A DNA stretch of 64,000 nucleotides from an uncultured Blautia sp. (GCA_900539525.1 UQCM01000005.1:10688-74687); one strand, 5' to 3'. Positions 34,263-42,818 are shown, numbered from the stretch's first letter. The notes: a model not told the origin generated them from the sequence alone. Translations and numbers: made by a program.

Positions 34263-35801
34263 ATGTTACAGATAAAAAATTTAAATTTAACACATAAAAA
34301 GGATTTAAGAGTCATACTTAGTGAATTTAACCTTGTACTAAATAAAGGTGATAAGGCGGTAATCATTGGTGAAGAAGGAAATGGAAAATCAACATTGATG
34401 AAGTGGATTTACAATCCATTACTTATTGATAATTATATAGAAGCTGAAGGAGAAAGGTTGGTCGGAAAAGAAATACTCGGTTATCTTCCACAGGAAATAT
34501 CTGAAGAAGATAAAGAAAAAACTATTTATGAGTTCTTTTCTGCAGAAGAAATGTTTTGGAATAGAACACCGAAAGAGTTATCTGAAATTACCGGAAAATT
34601 CGGAATGACAAGTGAATTTTTCTATAGTGACCAGAAAATGGGAAGTCTTTCGGGTGGAGAAAAAGTTAAGGCACACCTAATGAGACTTATTATTCAGGAT
34701 GTGACTGTGCTTTTGTTGGATGAACCTTCAAATGATATAGATATCAATACGCTGGAAATCCTTGAAAAAATAATAAATGACTGGGAGCACATAGTACTTT
34801 TCATTTCTCATGATGAAACTTTGATAGAAAATACAGCGAATATGGTAATTCATATTGAACAGATTGTGCGAAAAACAAAGACCAGATATACAGTCGCAAA
34901 AATTCCTTACAGAAAATATTTAGAAGAAAGATTTCATAAATTTGAGAGCCAGGAAAGACAAGCATTAAATGATCGAAAAGAAAAAAAGATTCGTGATGAA
35001 AAATACAGAAAAATCATGCAAAGTGTTCAGAACGCATTAGGGAACTGTTCCAGACAGTCACCAGCCGAAGCCAAAAACTTAAAAGATAAAATGCACGCAG
35101 TTAAGTCTATGGAACGAAGATTTGAAAAGGAAGATGAAAACATGACGGAGATGCCGGAACAGGAGGAGGCTATTTTCTTTAAACTGGGAGACAAAGATTC
35201 ATCTATTCCGGCAGGAAAAACAGTTATAGAGTATACTCTTGCAAAACTTACGACTAAGGATGAGGAAAGGGTTTTGGCTGAAGACATTAACTTGAAAATA
35301 AGAGGCTCGGAGAAAATATGTATTATTGGCGCTAATGGAGTGGGAAAAACGACTCTTTTAAGAAAAATAGCGGAAGAACTTTCGCAGCGAGATGATATTA
35401 AGGCAGAGTATATGCCGCAAAACTATGAAGAGATACTTGATTTGGATATGACTCCTGTTGATTTTCTTGATAAATCCGGAGACAAGGAAGAAAGAACAAG
35501 AATTAGAACATATCTTGGTTCCCTTAAATATACTGCGGATGAAATGGAACATCCTATAAGGGAACTGTCCGGAGGGCAAAAGGCCAAGGTGCTTCTTTTA
35601 AGTATGAGTTTGAGCGGAGCAAATGTACTTATTTTAGATGAACCAACAAGAAACTTTTCGCCCTTATCGGGACCTGTAATCAGAAAAATGCTTAGAGAGT
35701 TCCCGGGAGCTATTATCAGTATTTCTCACGATAGAAAGTATATTGATGAGGTATGTGATAAAATATACGAGTTAGATTATAGTGGATTAAGAAATTTGTA
35801 A
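34263..35801 (+). CDS. ABC-F antibiotic-resistance ribosomal protection protein
   Basis: This 512-residue soluble protein has two ABC ATPase domains and no membrane segment. Walker A motifs are GEEGNGKST and GANGVGKTT; signatures are LSGGEKVKAHL and LSGGQKAKVLL. The second domain has DEPTRNFSPLSGPV, typical of Lsa/Vga/VmlR-type resistance ABC-Fs. A long basic linker of about 85 residues (interdomain antibiotic-resistance arm) lies at about residues 215-300. Such proteins bind the E site and dislodge lincosamides, streptogramin A or pleuromutilins. The true ATG is 34263 after AAAGGAGG, not the earlier in-frame ATG inside the attenuator. Confidence 0.9.
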   Translation: MLQIKNLNLTHKKDLRVILSEFNLVLNKGDKAVIIGEEGNGKSTLMKWIYNPLLIDNYIEAEGERLVGKEILGYLPQEISEEDKEKTIYEFFSAEEMFWNRTPKELSEITGKFGMTSEFFYSDQKMGSLSGGEKVKAHLMRLIIQDVTVLLLDEPSNDIDINTLEILEKIINDWEHIVLFISHDETLIENTANMVIHIEQIVRKTKTRYTVAKIPYRKYLEERFHKFESQERQALNDRKEKKIRDEKYRKIMQSVQNALGNCSRQSPAEAKNLKDKMHAVKSMERRFEKEDENMTEMPEQEEAIFFKLGDKDSSIPAGKTVIEYTLAKLTTKDEERVLAEDINLKIRGSEKICIIGANGVGKTTLLRKIAEELSQRDDIKAEYMPQNYEEILDLDMTPVDFLDKSGDKEERTRIRTYLGSLKYTADEMEHPIRELSGGQKAKVLLLSMSLSGANVLILDEPTRNFSPLSGPVIRKMLREFPGAIISISHDRKYIDEVCDKIYELDYSGLRNL

Positions 35802-35816
35802 TGAATGGAGGATAAG

Positions 35817-36311
35817 ATGGTCAATATTACAGATGTAAAACAGATTCTTCAACTCGCGATAGATGCCGAGATTAAAGTCTTTCTTGATGGTGGCTGGGGG
35901 GTAGATGCGTTGCTTGGACATCAGTCAAGAGTCCATAACGATATTGATATTTTTGTAGAAAAGAAAGATTATCAGAACTTTATAGAGATAATGAAAGATA
36001 ATGACTTTTATGAGATTAAGATGGAATATACAACATTGAACCATACTGTATGGAAAGATGCGAAAAACAGGATTGTTGATTTGCATTGTTTTGAATATAC
36101 GGGCGAAGGTGAAATTCTTTATGAGGGGGATAACTTTCCGGTAGAAACTTTTTCTGGTAAAGGAAAAATTGAGGAGATAGAGGTTTCTTGTATTGAACCA
36201 TATAGTCAAGTAATGTTCCATTTGGGATATGAATTTGATGAAAATGATGTACATGATGTGAAGCTATTGTGTGAGACATTTCATATCGAAATTCCAAATG
36301 AGTATAGATAA
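35817..36311 (+). CDS. lnu: LnuC-like lincosamide nucleotidyltransferase
   Basis: This 164-residue enzyme has the nucleotidyltransferase core FLDGGWGVDALLG and HNDIDIFVEK (DxD), then YEIKMEYTT and VMFHLGYEFDEND. The length and sequence (MVNITDV... ending IEIPNEYR) fit the LnuC group, which adenylates lincomycin and clindamycin. ATG 35817 has TGGAGGA upstream; ATG 35805 lacks one. It lies 15 bp after the ABC-F gene, so both are probably controlled by the same attenuator. In other hosts lnu(C) sits on small mobile elements; here an IS91-like element follows it. Confidence 0.85.
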   Translation: MVNITDVKQILQLAIDAEIKVFLDGGWGVDALLGHQSRVHNDIDIFVEKKDYQNFIEIMKDNDFYEIKMEYTTLNHTVWKDAKNRIVDLHCFEYTGEGEILYEGDNFPVETFSGKGKIEEIEVSCIEPYSQVMFHLGYEFDENDVHDVKLLCETFHIEIPNEYR

Positions 36312-36336
36312 CTGTAAATTCAAATTGAACAAAATC

Positions 36337-36379
36337 GCTGCGCGATGGCCTGCCAAGGCTGTGGCGCAGCTTTCTTTTT
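36337..36379 (+). terminator. Terminator after the lnu gene
   Basis: GCTGCGC (36337-36343) pairs with GCGCAGC (36364-36370), an inner GGCCTGCCAAGGC hairpin sits in the loop, and TTTCTTTTT follows. It closes the resistance operon. Confidence 0.8.
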
Positions 36380-36531
36380 CTCAATAATAAAATAGGCAAT
36401 GGCAATTCTTACCAGTATTTGATATTGTAAAGTTACCACACAAAACAATTCAATACAGAAAGACACCACTGCCTATGAAAAGAATACCATTTGACCGCTT
36501 TTCTGACAAGCGGTTTTATTATGCTAATGCA

Positions 36532-36579
36532 CCTCCATGTAAGCAGGGTTTCTCATTAACTACTGATTTTACATGGAGG
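36532..36579 (+). promoter_or_regulatory. Hairpin sequestering the ribosome binding site of the recombinase
   Basis: CCTCCATGTAA (36532-36542) is perfectly complementary to TTACATGGAGG (36569-36579), which contains the ribosome binding site for ATG 36588. The 11-bp stem with a 26-nt loop would block translation initiation unless opened. Confidence 0.75.
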
Positions 36580-36587
36580 ATTTTATT

Positions 36588-37430
36588 ATGTACGATGAAA
36601 TATTTAGCCAGATTACAAATGCTGCAAACAAACGGAATCTAAGAGATTCTACTATTCATGCATACTGTACAAGTGTTGCTCACTTTTTAAAATATACAGA
36701 TAAGCCAATAGATGATCTGACAACAGATGATGTTGACACATTTCTGACTGAAAAAAGACTTTCTGGGATTTCACCGGAAACATACAACCACTATCATTCC
36801 GGTATTCGTTTCTTTTATAAAAAAGTATTAAAGATGAATTGGGATGACGATGATATCCCACGTATGAAAAGAGACAGGAACCTGCCAACCGTGCTTACGA
36901 AAGCAGAGATATCAGCGATTCTTGATGCAACGCAAAACCTGAAACATAAGGCCATGATTGCTACGATGTATTCAGGTGGTCTTCGGGTATCAGAAGTCAC
37001 GCACCTCCACTATGATGATATTTCACGCACAAACAAAACAATACACATCCGTGATGGCAAAAGCCGCTTTGACCGTTATACCTTGCTTGCTGACCGTACA
37101 CTTGAGATACTTACAGAATACTGGTTTAAATGTGGCAGACCAACAGGGATTCTGTTTCCAAGTTCATGGACTGGCGATTATCTTGTGAAAGACAGTGTCA
37201 TTCAGTTCTTCCGTGAAAGCGCAAAAAGGGCTGGAATTCAGAAACATGTTTCTACACACTGTTTGCGCCATAGTTTCGCAAGCCATCTGTTTGAAGCCGG
37301 GTGTGACGTGAAATATATTCAGGCTCTTTTGGGACACCGTGATCCAAGATCAACAGAGATTTATCTTCATGTAAGCAATAAGACTCTGCTCGGTATTAAA
37401 AGCCCATTTGATGAGATGGGTGGTGAGTAA
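36588..37430 (+). CDS. Tyrosine recombinase of the IS91-like element
   Basis: This 280-residue phage-integrase-type recombinase has a SAM-like N-terminal DNA-binding domain (residues 1-85) and catalytic residues Arg in SGGLRVSEV, His-x-x-Arg in HCLRHSFASHL, a second His in LLGHRDPRST and Tyr in EIYLHVS. ATG 36588 is preferred because TGGAGGA precedes it; the upstream ATG 36573 lies within that site. Partner recombinases in IS91 elements are thought to process circular intermediates (inference). It is followed 2 bp later by the transposase. Confidence 0.88.
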   Translation: MYDEIFSQITNAANKRNLRDSTIHAYCTSVAHFLKYTDKPIDDLTTDDVDTFLTEKRLSGISPETYNHYHSGIRFFYKKVLKMNWDDDDIPRMKRDRNLPTVLTKAEISAILDATQNLKHKAMIATMYSGGLRVSEVTHLHYDDISRTNKTIHIRDGKSRFDRYTLLADRTLEILTEYWFKCGRPTGILFPSSWTGDYLVKDSVIQFFRESAKRAGIQKHVSTHCLRHSFASHLFEAGCDVKYIQALLGHRDPRSTEIYLHVSNKTLLGIKSPFDEMGGE

Positions 37431-37432
37431 TC

Positions 37433-38608
37433 GTGGAAAAATCATGTACGATACAGGATGTCTTTGAACGGTTTTATCCTGTTTATGAAAAAACACATGA
37501 GATTCCTGCTCACCACAGAAAAACCGCTTTTCACATCATGAACTGTAAAACCGGGGCTTTTGGTGTGAATATCAGTGTCTGTGAGGAATGTGGCTGTATC
37601 AGTATCCACAACAATTCGTGCAGAAGCAGGTGCTGTCCCATGTGCCAGGAGTTTCCAAAAGAAAAATGGATCGATGCGCAAAAGGAAAATGTACTGGATG
37701 CACCTTATTATCATGTTGTTTTTACAGTTCCGGAAGAATTGAATCCAGTTATTTATAGTAATCAGAAACTTCTGTATGATGCACTGTATCATGCTGCATC
37801 ATCCACTCTGAACGAACTGGCGAAAGATTCAAAGTATCTGGGAGCTGATATCGGATATATCTGTATTCTTCATACATGGGGTTCTGCAATGAATTATCAT
37901 CCTCATATCCATACCATTGTTCTTGGTGGTGGACTTGATAAGGACAACAAATGGAAAGATACCGGAGGGAAGTTTTTTCTTCCGTATGGGGTCATTGCAA
38001 AAGTGTTCCGTGGGAAATACTTAGGCGAATTAAAAAGCCTATGGAATGATTCAAAGCTTGAGTTTCATGGTACAGCGGAGAAATATCAAAACCACTATTG
38101 CTTCAAAGAACTTCTCAATGAGTGCTATAAAAAGGACTGGGTTGCTTATTGTAAGGAGACTTTTAATGGAGCACAGTCAGTCATAAATTATCTTGGAAAA
38201 TATACTCACAGGATAGCAATTAGTAATCATCGGATCAAATCCATGACGGAAGCAACCGTTACATATGCTGTAAAAGACTATAAAAACAAAGGTCGGTGGA
38301 AGGAGAAAACAGTTCCGGGTGAGGAATTCATCCGTCGATTTTTAATGCATGTTCCCCCAAAACGTTTTGTCAGAATCCGGCACTATGGTTTGCTGTCCTG
38401 CCGAAACAAGAGCAAAAAGATGACTCACTGTAGAAATCTGCTTGGATGTAAAAAATATATTTCTGCATTGAAAAATCGAAATTCAGCTGAAATGATAAAG
38501 CTGCTATATAACATAGATGTATGCAAATGTTCTTCCTGCGGAGGGAAAATGGTTCCACTTCTTCCAGATAAGCATACACCATATGTTTTTGCACATATAA
38601 GATGTTAA
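37433..38608 (+). CDS. IS91-family HUH (Y2) transposase
   Basis: This 391-residue transposase has N-terminal cysteine clusters (CEECGCISIHNN, CRSRCCPMCQ), the HUH motif in NYHPHIHTIVLGG at about residue 155 and a YxxxY motif in YLGKYTHRIAISNH around 245. A terminal CKCSSCGGKM zinc knuckle follows. Y2 HUH enzymes nick one strand and transpose by rolling circle. Start GTG 37433 begins right after the recombinase stop. No frameshift is visible, so the gene looks intact. Confidence 0.92.
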   Translation: MEKSCTIQDVFERFYPVYEKTHEIPAHHRKTAFHIMNCKTGAFGVNISVCEECGCISIHNNSCRSRCCPMCQEFPKEKWIDAQKENVLDAPYYHVVFTVPEELNPVIYSNQKLLYDALYHAASSTLNELAKDSKYLGADIGYICILHTWGSAMNYHPHIHTIVLGGGLDKDNKWKDTGGKFFLPYGVIAKVFRGKYLGELKSLWNDSKLEFHGTAEKYQNHYCFKELLNECYKKDWVAYCKETFNGAQSVINYLGKYTHRIAISNHRIKSMTEATVTYAVKDYKNKGRWKEKTVPGEEFIRRFLMHVPPKRFVRIRHYGLLSCRNKSKKMTHCRNLLGCKKYISALKNRNSAEMIKLLYNIDVCKCSSCGGKMVPLLPDKHTPYVFAHIRC

Positions 38609-38936
38609 AATATATAACTGAATAATCCGAAAAACTTCCGTAAAGGGAGTCTGTTTGTTATGCCTAAAAATAATTCTTTTGGCAAAAACCATCTGTTAAT
38701 AAAACATGTGATATGATAGACTTATGGAAGAGAGCAAAGATTGAATCCCCATAGATAGTGGCGAAAGGGACGCGACTTTGTTCACCAAGGAAAAATCGAA
38801 ATTGATGTAAACGAAAGGGCAGTTTTTATCAAACCGCAAGACTGCTTTTTCGTTTACACCAACTACGATTGTTTCCTTAACAATTTGTCGATTTATTTGT
38901 GATATGTGACGAAATGATAAAGAGCACCGACCGAAG
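38609..38936. other. Intergenic region after the IS91 element with two hairpins
   Basis: No gene. It holds the IS91-end hairpin (about 38661-38683) and a large inverted repeat at 38806-38858 whose arms TGTAAACGAAA... and ...TTTTCGTTTACA enclose GGCAGT/ACTGC and a T-run on each strand, so it can terminate from both directions. It lies before the minus-strand XRE gene. Confidence 0.65.
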
Positions 38937-39149
38937 TCAGTGCTCTTCTAACTTAAATACATCTTCAACAAGTAGATTAAAATATGCTGCAATTCGAAGC
39001 ATAAATTCAGCGGATGGTGCCCGTTCACCACGTTCCACTCTGCTGATGGTTTTTGTACAGAATCCGGTGGCAGAGGCTATATCCTCTTGTAGAAGACCTC
39101 GTGATTCACGAATTGTTTTCAGGTTATTAACGACCGCCATGGCAAACAC
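38937..39149 (-). CDS. XRE-family regulator, 70 residues
   Basis: This 70-residue single-domain helix-turn-helix protein (VVNNLKTIRESRGLLQEDIA, FCTKTISRVERGER) resembles the stand-alone Cro-like regulators of ICE immunity modules. It is on the minus strand downstream of the S24 repressor, 66 bp away, and may share its transcript. Confidence 0.8.
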   Translation of the reverse strand: MFAMAVVNNLKTIRESRGLLQEDIASATGFCTKTISRVERGERAPSAEFMLRIAAYFNLLVEDVFKLEEH

Positions 39150-39214
39150 CTTCCTTCATACATATCTTATAATACCAAGGATACAGAAAATACTGTCCAA
39201 AAAGACGGACTTGT

Positions 39215-39952
39215 TTATTGTAGATATTCTTTGATTTCGTTTGGATGATTCTTTCCAACTACTTTTCCCAGTATATCAAAACGATCATGCTCTCTGACCG
39301 GAATTGGAGGGTATTTCTCGTTTAGGGAAATAAGGAAAACTCCATTTTGGTCATCCTGCAATTTCTTAATATAAGCTTCTCCGTTGAGAGAGAAGATTCC
39401 GATTTCTCCATTTTCAACCATATCCTGTTTCAGGACCCATGCAATCTGTCCGTCTTCGAACTCGGGTTCCATACTGTCACCACTGATTTTTACACCGAAG
39501 GTTGCGGATTCCGGTATGATATCTTTCGTAAGCTGAATCGTTTCTTTTGGTCCATCCACAAGGAAGTTTCCGGTTCCGGCAGAAACAGCATTTTCATAGA
39601 CATCAATAATTCTGCAAAAAGGAATAATCTTACATAGCTGTTTTTCGTATTTTCCACTATCATGTAATAATTCGATATAGTCTAAAGCTTTTTCTTTCCC
39701 TGCATCATTAAGAGCAGAAAGTGGATCGGATGGATTCTCACCGAAATATGCTTCATATATATTTGTAATGTTCAGCACTTTACAAACGGTCATGAAAGTA
39801 GCAATACTTGGCTCAGTGGCATTTGTCTCCCATTTGGAGATTGCTTTTGCTGAGAGGTTGATGCCTTCTTCCTGTAATAACTCAGCCAACATTGGCTGGG
39901 ACAATTTCATTTTCTTTCTGTTGGAAGAAATGATTTCACCGATATTTCTCAT
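39215..39952 (-). CDS. XRE-S24 LexA-like self-cleaving repressor
   Basis: This 245-residue repressor has an N-terminal helix-turn-helix (residues 1-65) and a C-terminal peptidase S24 domain. The Ala-Gly cleavage site is in VSAGTGNF; the catalytic Ser is in SGDSMEPEFEDG and the Lys in AYIKKLQ. Such repressors are destroyed after RecA-ssDNA activation, releasing DNA-damage genes. It is divergent from the polymerase gene; a palindrome in between is the likely operator. A relative lies at 59854-60555. Confidence 0.9.
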   Translation of the reverse strand: MRNIGEIISSNRKKMKLSQPMLAELLQEEGINLSAKAISKWETNATEPSIATFMTVCKVLNITNIYEAYFGENPSDPLSALNDAGKEKALDYIELLHDSGKYEKQLCKIIPFCRIIDVYENAVSAGTGNFLVDGPKETIQLTKDIIPESATFGVKISGDSMEPEFEDGQIAWVLKQDMVENGEIGIFSLNGEAYIKKLQDDQNGVFLISLNEKYPPIPVREHDRFDILGKVVGKNHPNEIKEYLQ

Positions 39953-40056
39953 AAATTCGCCTCGTTTCTAAGATGATTTTAGTGTCTCGATTTCCCCTAT
40001 AGTATATATCAGAAAAAAGATTTTTTCAAGCATAAAATCGCCGAATGAGAGATAGG

Positions 40057-40101
40057 GGACACATGTGTCCGTTGACAATCGCTTAATAAGAGAGTTATAC
40101 T
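40057..40101 (+). promoter_or_regulatory. Operator-promoter of the SOS-like polymerase operon
   Basis: Perfect palindrome GGACACATGTGTCC (40057-40070) abuts -35 TTGACA (40072-40077), then a spacer of 17-18 bp, then TTATACT (40095-40101). The palindrome would let the divergently encoded S24 repressor block RNA polymerase. TATA-rich sequence near 40000-40012 could serve the opposite strand. Confidence 0.75.
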
Positions 40102-40162
40102 TGAGCCTGTAAGAAGTGATAGAAAGCTTCTTTCCATAGAACAGACTGGAGGTGAATGAGAG

Positions 40163-41410
40163 ATGGAGCGAACCATATTGCATAGTGATATCAACTGCTG
40201 TTATGCAGCGATTGAGCATTTGCATCACCCGGAACTAGCCGGAAAGCCATTGGCGGTAGGAGGGGACCCGGAGTCAAGACATGGAATTGTACTGACTGCT
40301 GACTACATTGCCAAAAAACACGGTGTGAAAACAGGAATGGCTCTCTGGCAGGCGAAACAGGTTTGCCCTGACATTACATTTATTTCCCCCAGAATGGACT
40401 TGTATCTGCGTTTTTCCCGCATGGCGCATGAGATTTATTCGGAATACACCGATCTGCAGGAACCATATGGAATTGATGAAAGCTGGCTGGATGTATCAGC
40501 AAGCAGCAGTATCAAGGGTGATGGTTATAAGATTGCGGAGGAAATCAGTAACCGGATGAAGAGTGAGCTTGGTATAACCGTCAGCATAGGAGTATCCTTT
40601 GACAAGATTTATGCAAAGCTCGGTTCAGATTATAAGAAGCCGGATGCGATTACTACCATGTATAAGGACGAGTTTCGTCAGAAGGCATGGAAGCTCCCTG
40701 TATCAGATTTACTTTATGTGGGACGAAGCACTAACCAGAAGTTGTTGAAAATAGGTATAAAGACAATCGGTGATCTTGCAAGGATGGATGAACATATTCT
40801 TGTAAATCATCTTGGTAAAATGGGGAGTGTGTTGTGGGCATTTGCTAATGGCTATGATGACTCACCGGTCAGGCTGGAGGATACCCATGCTCCAATTAAA
40901 TCAGTTGGTAACAGTACGACCACACCGAGAGATTTGGAAAATGACGAGGATGTGAAAATTGTTCTTTATATTCTTGCGGAGAGTGTGGCTGCAAGGATTC
41001 GGGAAAATGGATTCCGTTGCCAGGTGGTGGAAATCAGTATCAGGGATAATGAATTGTTCTCTTTTACTCGTCAGAAAAAGATAGACCATGCCACTAACAT
41101 TACCAGCGAGATAGCTGCGTATGCCTACCAGATTTTTAAAGCAAGTTATGATTGGAGAAAGCCTATCAGGAGTGTAGGCGTAAGAGGTGCAGACCTAGTA
41201 ACGGATAATTATTGGGAGCAGATTGATTTATTTTCCAGTGTTGAATTTCGGGAAAAGCAGATGAAAGTGGATGCAGCAGTTGATGATATTCGCAGACGGT
41301 TTGGTTTTTACAGTATTCAGAGAGGGCTCATGTTTCGGGATAAACTATTATCCGCAGTAAATGCCCGTGAGGATCATGTAGTACATCCACATGGTTACTT
41401 TAATCAGTGA
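40163..41410 (+). CDS. Y-family DNA polymerase (DinB/UmuC-like)
   Basis: This 415-residue translesion polymerase has the N-terminal HSDINCCYAAIEHLHHP, the fingers/palm LTADYIAKKHGVKTGMA and acidic catalytic YGIDESWLDVS motifs, followed by the little-finger domain. It belongs to the UmuC-like group carried by ICEs. It is probably derepressed when the S24 repressor self-cleaves. ATG 40163 has GGAGGTGA upstream. The LexA-type protein follows at the operon end. Confidence 0.92.
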   Translation: MERTILHSDINCCYAAIEHLHHPELAGKPLAVGGDPESRHGIVLTADYIAKKHGVKTGMALWQAKQVCPDITFISPRMDLYLRFSRMAHEIYSEYTDLQEPYGIDESWLDVSASSSIKGDGYKIAEEISNRMKSELGITVSIGVSFDKIYAKLGSDYKKPDAITTMYKDEFRQKAWKLPVSDLLYVGRSTNQKLLKIGIKTIGDLARMDEHILVNHLGKMGSVLWAFANGYDDSPVRLEDTHAPIKSVGNSTTTPRDLENDEDVKIVLYILAESVAARIRENGFRCQVVEISIRDNELFSFTRQKKIDHATNITSEIAAYAYQIFKASYDWRKPIRSVGVRGADLVTDNYWEQIDLFSSVEFREKQMKVDAAVDDIRRRFGFYSIQRGLMFRDKLLSAVNAREDHVVHPHGYFNQ

Positions 41411-41423
41411 GGAGTTGAACGGA

Positions 41424-41642
41424 ATGACTAATAGAACGGAACTGACAGAAAGACAGAAGCTTGTGTATGACAGCATCGTTGATTATCAAATGCAGCATGG
41501 TTACGCACCTTCCATCAGGGAGTTATGCGTTATCTGCAATTTGACATCAACTTCAAGTGTTTATGCACATTTGAAAAAACTTGAAGAGTTAGGATATATC
41601 AGACGGCGGGAAGATGCTCCGAGAGCAATCGCCATAGTGTAA
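41424..41642 (+). CDS. LexA-type winged-helix protein without peptidase domain
   Basis: This 72-residue protein is just the LexA DNA-binding domain (LTERQKLVYDSIVDYQMQHG, YAPSIRELC, then STSSVYAHLKKLEELGYI). It lacks the S24 peptidase domain, so it cannot self-cleave. It may be a dominant binder at LexA sites of the host or the ICE. ATG 41424 after GAGGAG is preferred to the earlier in-frame start overlapping the polymerase gene. Confidence 0.85.
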   Translation: MTNRTELTERQKLVYDSIVDYQMQHGYAPSIRELCVICNLTSTSSVYAHLKKLEELGYIRRREDAPRAIAIV

Positions 41643-41655
41643 ACAGGAGGTAGAC

Positions 41656-41904
41656 ATGGAAAGCAGTAAAGTATATGTTGATGTGACTGCTGAGTTTTCA
41701 AAGGAAGGGGTACTTACCCCGAAGAGCTTCCGATGGACAGATGGCAGTGTTTATGAGATACAGCGTGTTAAGGACATCCGAAGAGCTGCAAGCCTGAAGG
41801 CTGGCGGTGTGGGTATGAGATATACCTGTATTGTGAATGGTAGAGAGAGTTATCTGTATTATGAAGATAACAATATGTGGTTTATGGAGAGAGCCGGAGC
41901 ATAA
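41656..41904 (+). CDS. Small hypothetical protein after the polymerase module
   Basis: An 82-residue protein (MESSKVYVDVTAEFSKEGVL) predicted to form a beta-barrel-like fold (FRWTDGSVYEIQRVK, RYTCIVNGRESYLYYEDNN). Similar small proteins often follow Y-family polymerase genes in mobile Firmicutes elements. It has AGGAGG upstream. Function unknown. Confidence 0.65.
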   Translation: MESSKVYVDVTAEFSKEGVLTPKSFRWTDGSVYEIQRVKDIRRAASLKAGGVGMRYTCIVNGRESYLYYEDNNMWFMERAGA

Positions 41905-42081
41905 CTGATTTGTCACAAGTGACAATCAGTTGCTTCCAATAGATCAGCACAGTGGTGCAGGTGACACAGGGCAGTTGTCACATCGGAACTCTGCACCCGG
42001 AAGACTTGCAAAGGTGATTTTCCTTTCCTATGCGAGTACAAAGTTAAGTATTGATTTTGTATAGCAAAGGAGCAGACTGAA
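41905..42081. other. Structured intergenic region with palindromes
   Basis: TTGTCAC-AA-GTGACAA (41909-41924) is followed by a nested stem GGTGCAG-GTGACA ... TGTCAC ... CTGCACC (about 41955-41998) and a third hairpin ACTTGCAAAGG / CCTTT..TGCGAGT (about 42004-42038). Three consecutive structures before a zinc-ribbon gene suggest operators or a leader RNA. Confidence 0.6.
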
Positions 42082-42285
42082 TTGAATAGAAAGATTGAGA
42101 TTAGATGTAGAAATGGTCATTGTAACAGGCTTTTTATGAATTATTATGTTACAGGTAACAATGTAGATTTGAATCTGGGAGGATTTGAACTTAAGTGTGA
42201 GAAGTGTAAAAGGGTTCTTCGATTGAAGCATTACACGGAACAGATGTTGATTGAGCACTCCGAGAACGGAGTATTCAGAGTATAG
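42082..42285 (+). CDS. Com-like zinc-ribbon protein 1
   Basis: This 67-residue protein has C-x4-C (EIRCRNGHCNRL) and CEKCKRVLR knuckles, resembling the Com zinc-ribbon of phage Mu, which regulates translation of mom mRNA. TTG 42082 is the start, with AAAGGAG upstream. A second copy of this family follows at 45240. It is the first gene of the zinc ribbon-XRE pair upstream of the GTPase gene. Confidence 0.7.
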   Translation: MNRKIEIRCRNGHCNRLFMNYYVTGNNVDLNLGGFELKCEKCKRVLRLKHYTEQMLIEHSENGVFRV

Positions 42286-42351
42286 AAACAAATAACAATT
42301 AAATGATGGCACCACCTGATAAGGGCGGCACTATTGTGTGACAGCACCACG

Positions 42352-42405
42352 GACGCAGGGGAAAGATAACCGGTTTTGGACTGGCTTTCCTTTGCGTTCT
42401 TTTTG
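42352..42405 (+). terminator. Terminator after zinc-ribbon gene 1
   Basis: GACGCAGGGGAAAG pairs imperfectly with CTTTCCTTTGCGTTC (loop 42366-42384) and TTTTT follows. The remainder of 42286-42494 has nothing else recognisable. Confidence 0.75.
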
Positions 42406-42494
42406 ATTGTAAAGACTGCGGTGGTAAAAAAATATTCGTCCTCAAACATTCTTGTAACTGGTTATCGCCGGAAACAAGAAAGGATGGATTGATT

Positions 42495-42818
42495 ATGTAT
42501 TACGATTTAGTTGAAAGTGGAAAGAGAATTAAAAATTTGAGAAAGGAAAAAGGGTTATCACAAAATGCACTTGCAGAGACACTTGGAATTCATGTAAAGA
42601 CGGTAAGCAAAGCGGAAAGAGGTATTATTGGTCTGTCAGTAGATAACTTACTTATACTAGCAGACTATTTTGATACTTCACTTGATTATCTGGTAAAGGG
42701 AACAGAATTGGAATTATCAAATAATAAATTGATTGATATAATAGAAAAAATGAATAGTAAACAGCAAGAGGCAGCTTATACAATATTAGAAAGCATATTA
42801 AAATTCCCTAAATTCTAA
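42495..42818 (+). CDS. XRE-family regulator, paralogue 1
   Basis: This 107-residue protein has a helix-turn-helix (SGKRIKNLRKEKGLSQNALA, LGIHVKTVSKAERGIIGLSV) and a helical C-terminus. It is clearly paralogous to the gene at 45566-45877, with LSVDNL and SGKRI in both. ATG 42495 is used because AAAGGATGG lies upstream; the TTG 42489 is alternative. It is probably the regulator of the GTPase operon. Confidence 0.85.
   Translation: MYYDLVESGKRIKNLRKEKGLSQNALAETLGIHVKTVSKAERGIIGLSVDNLLILADYFDTSLDYLVKGTELELSNNKLIDIIEKMNSKQQEAAYTILESILKFPKF

Larger units (their letters stand above)
36390..38690 (+). mobile_element. IS91-family rolling-circle element with a tyrosine recombinase
   Basis: The element holds a tyrosine recombinase gene and an HUH transposase gene in one operon, the arrangement seen in IS91 relatives that carry an accessory recombinase. 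Exact ends are not certain. Landmarks are a left region with hairpins (ATAGGCA-rich imperfect repeat near 36396-36477, ACCGCTT/AAGCGGT at 36494-36514) and a right GCC-AAAA/TTTTGGC hairpin (about 38661-38683). Rolling-circle transposition can carry adjacent DNA, so it could have mobilised the resistance genes just upstream. Confidence 0.75.
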
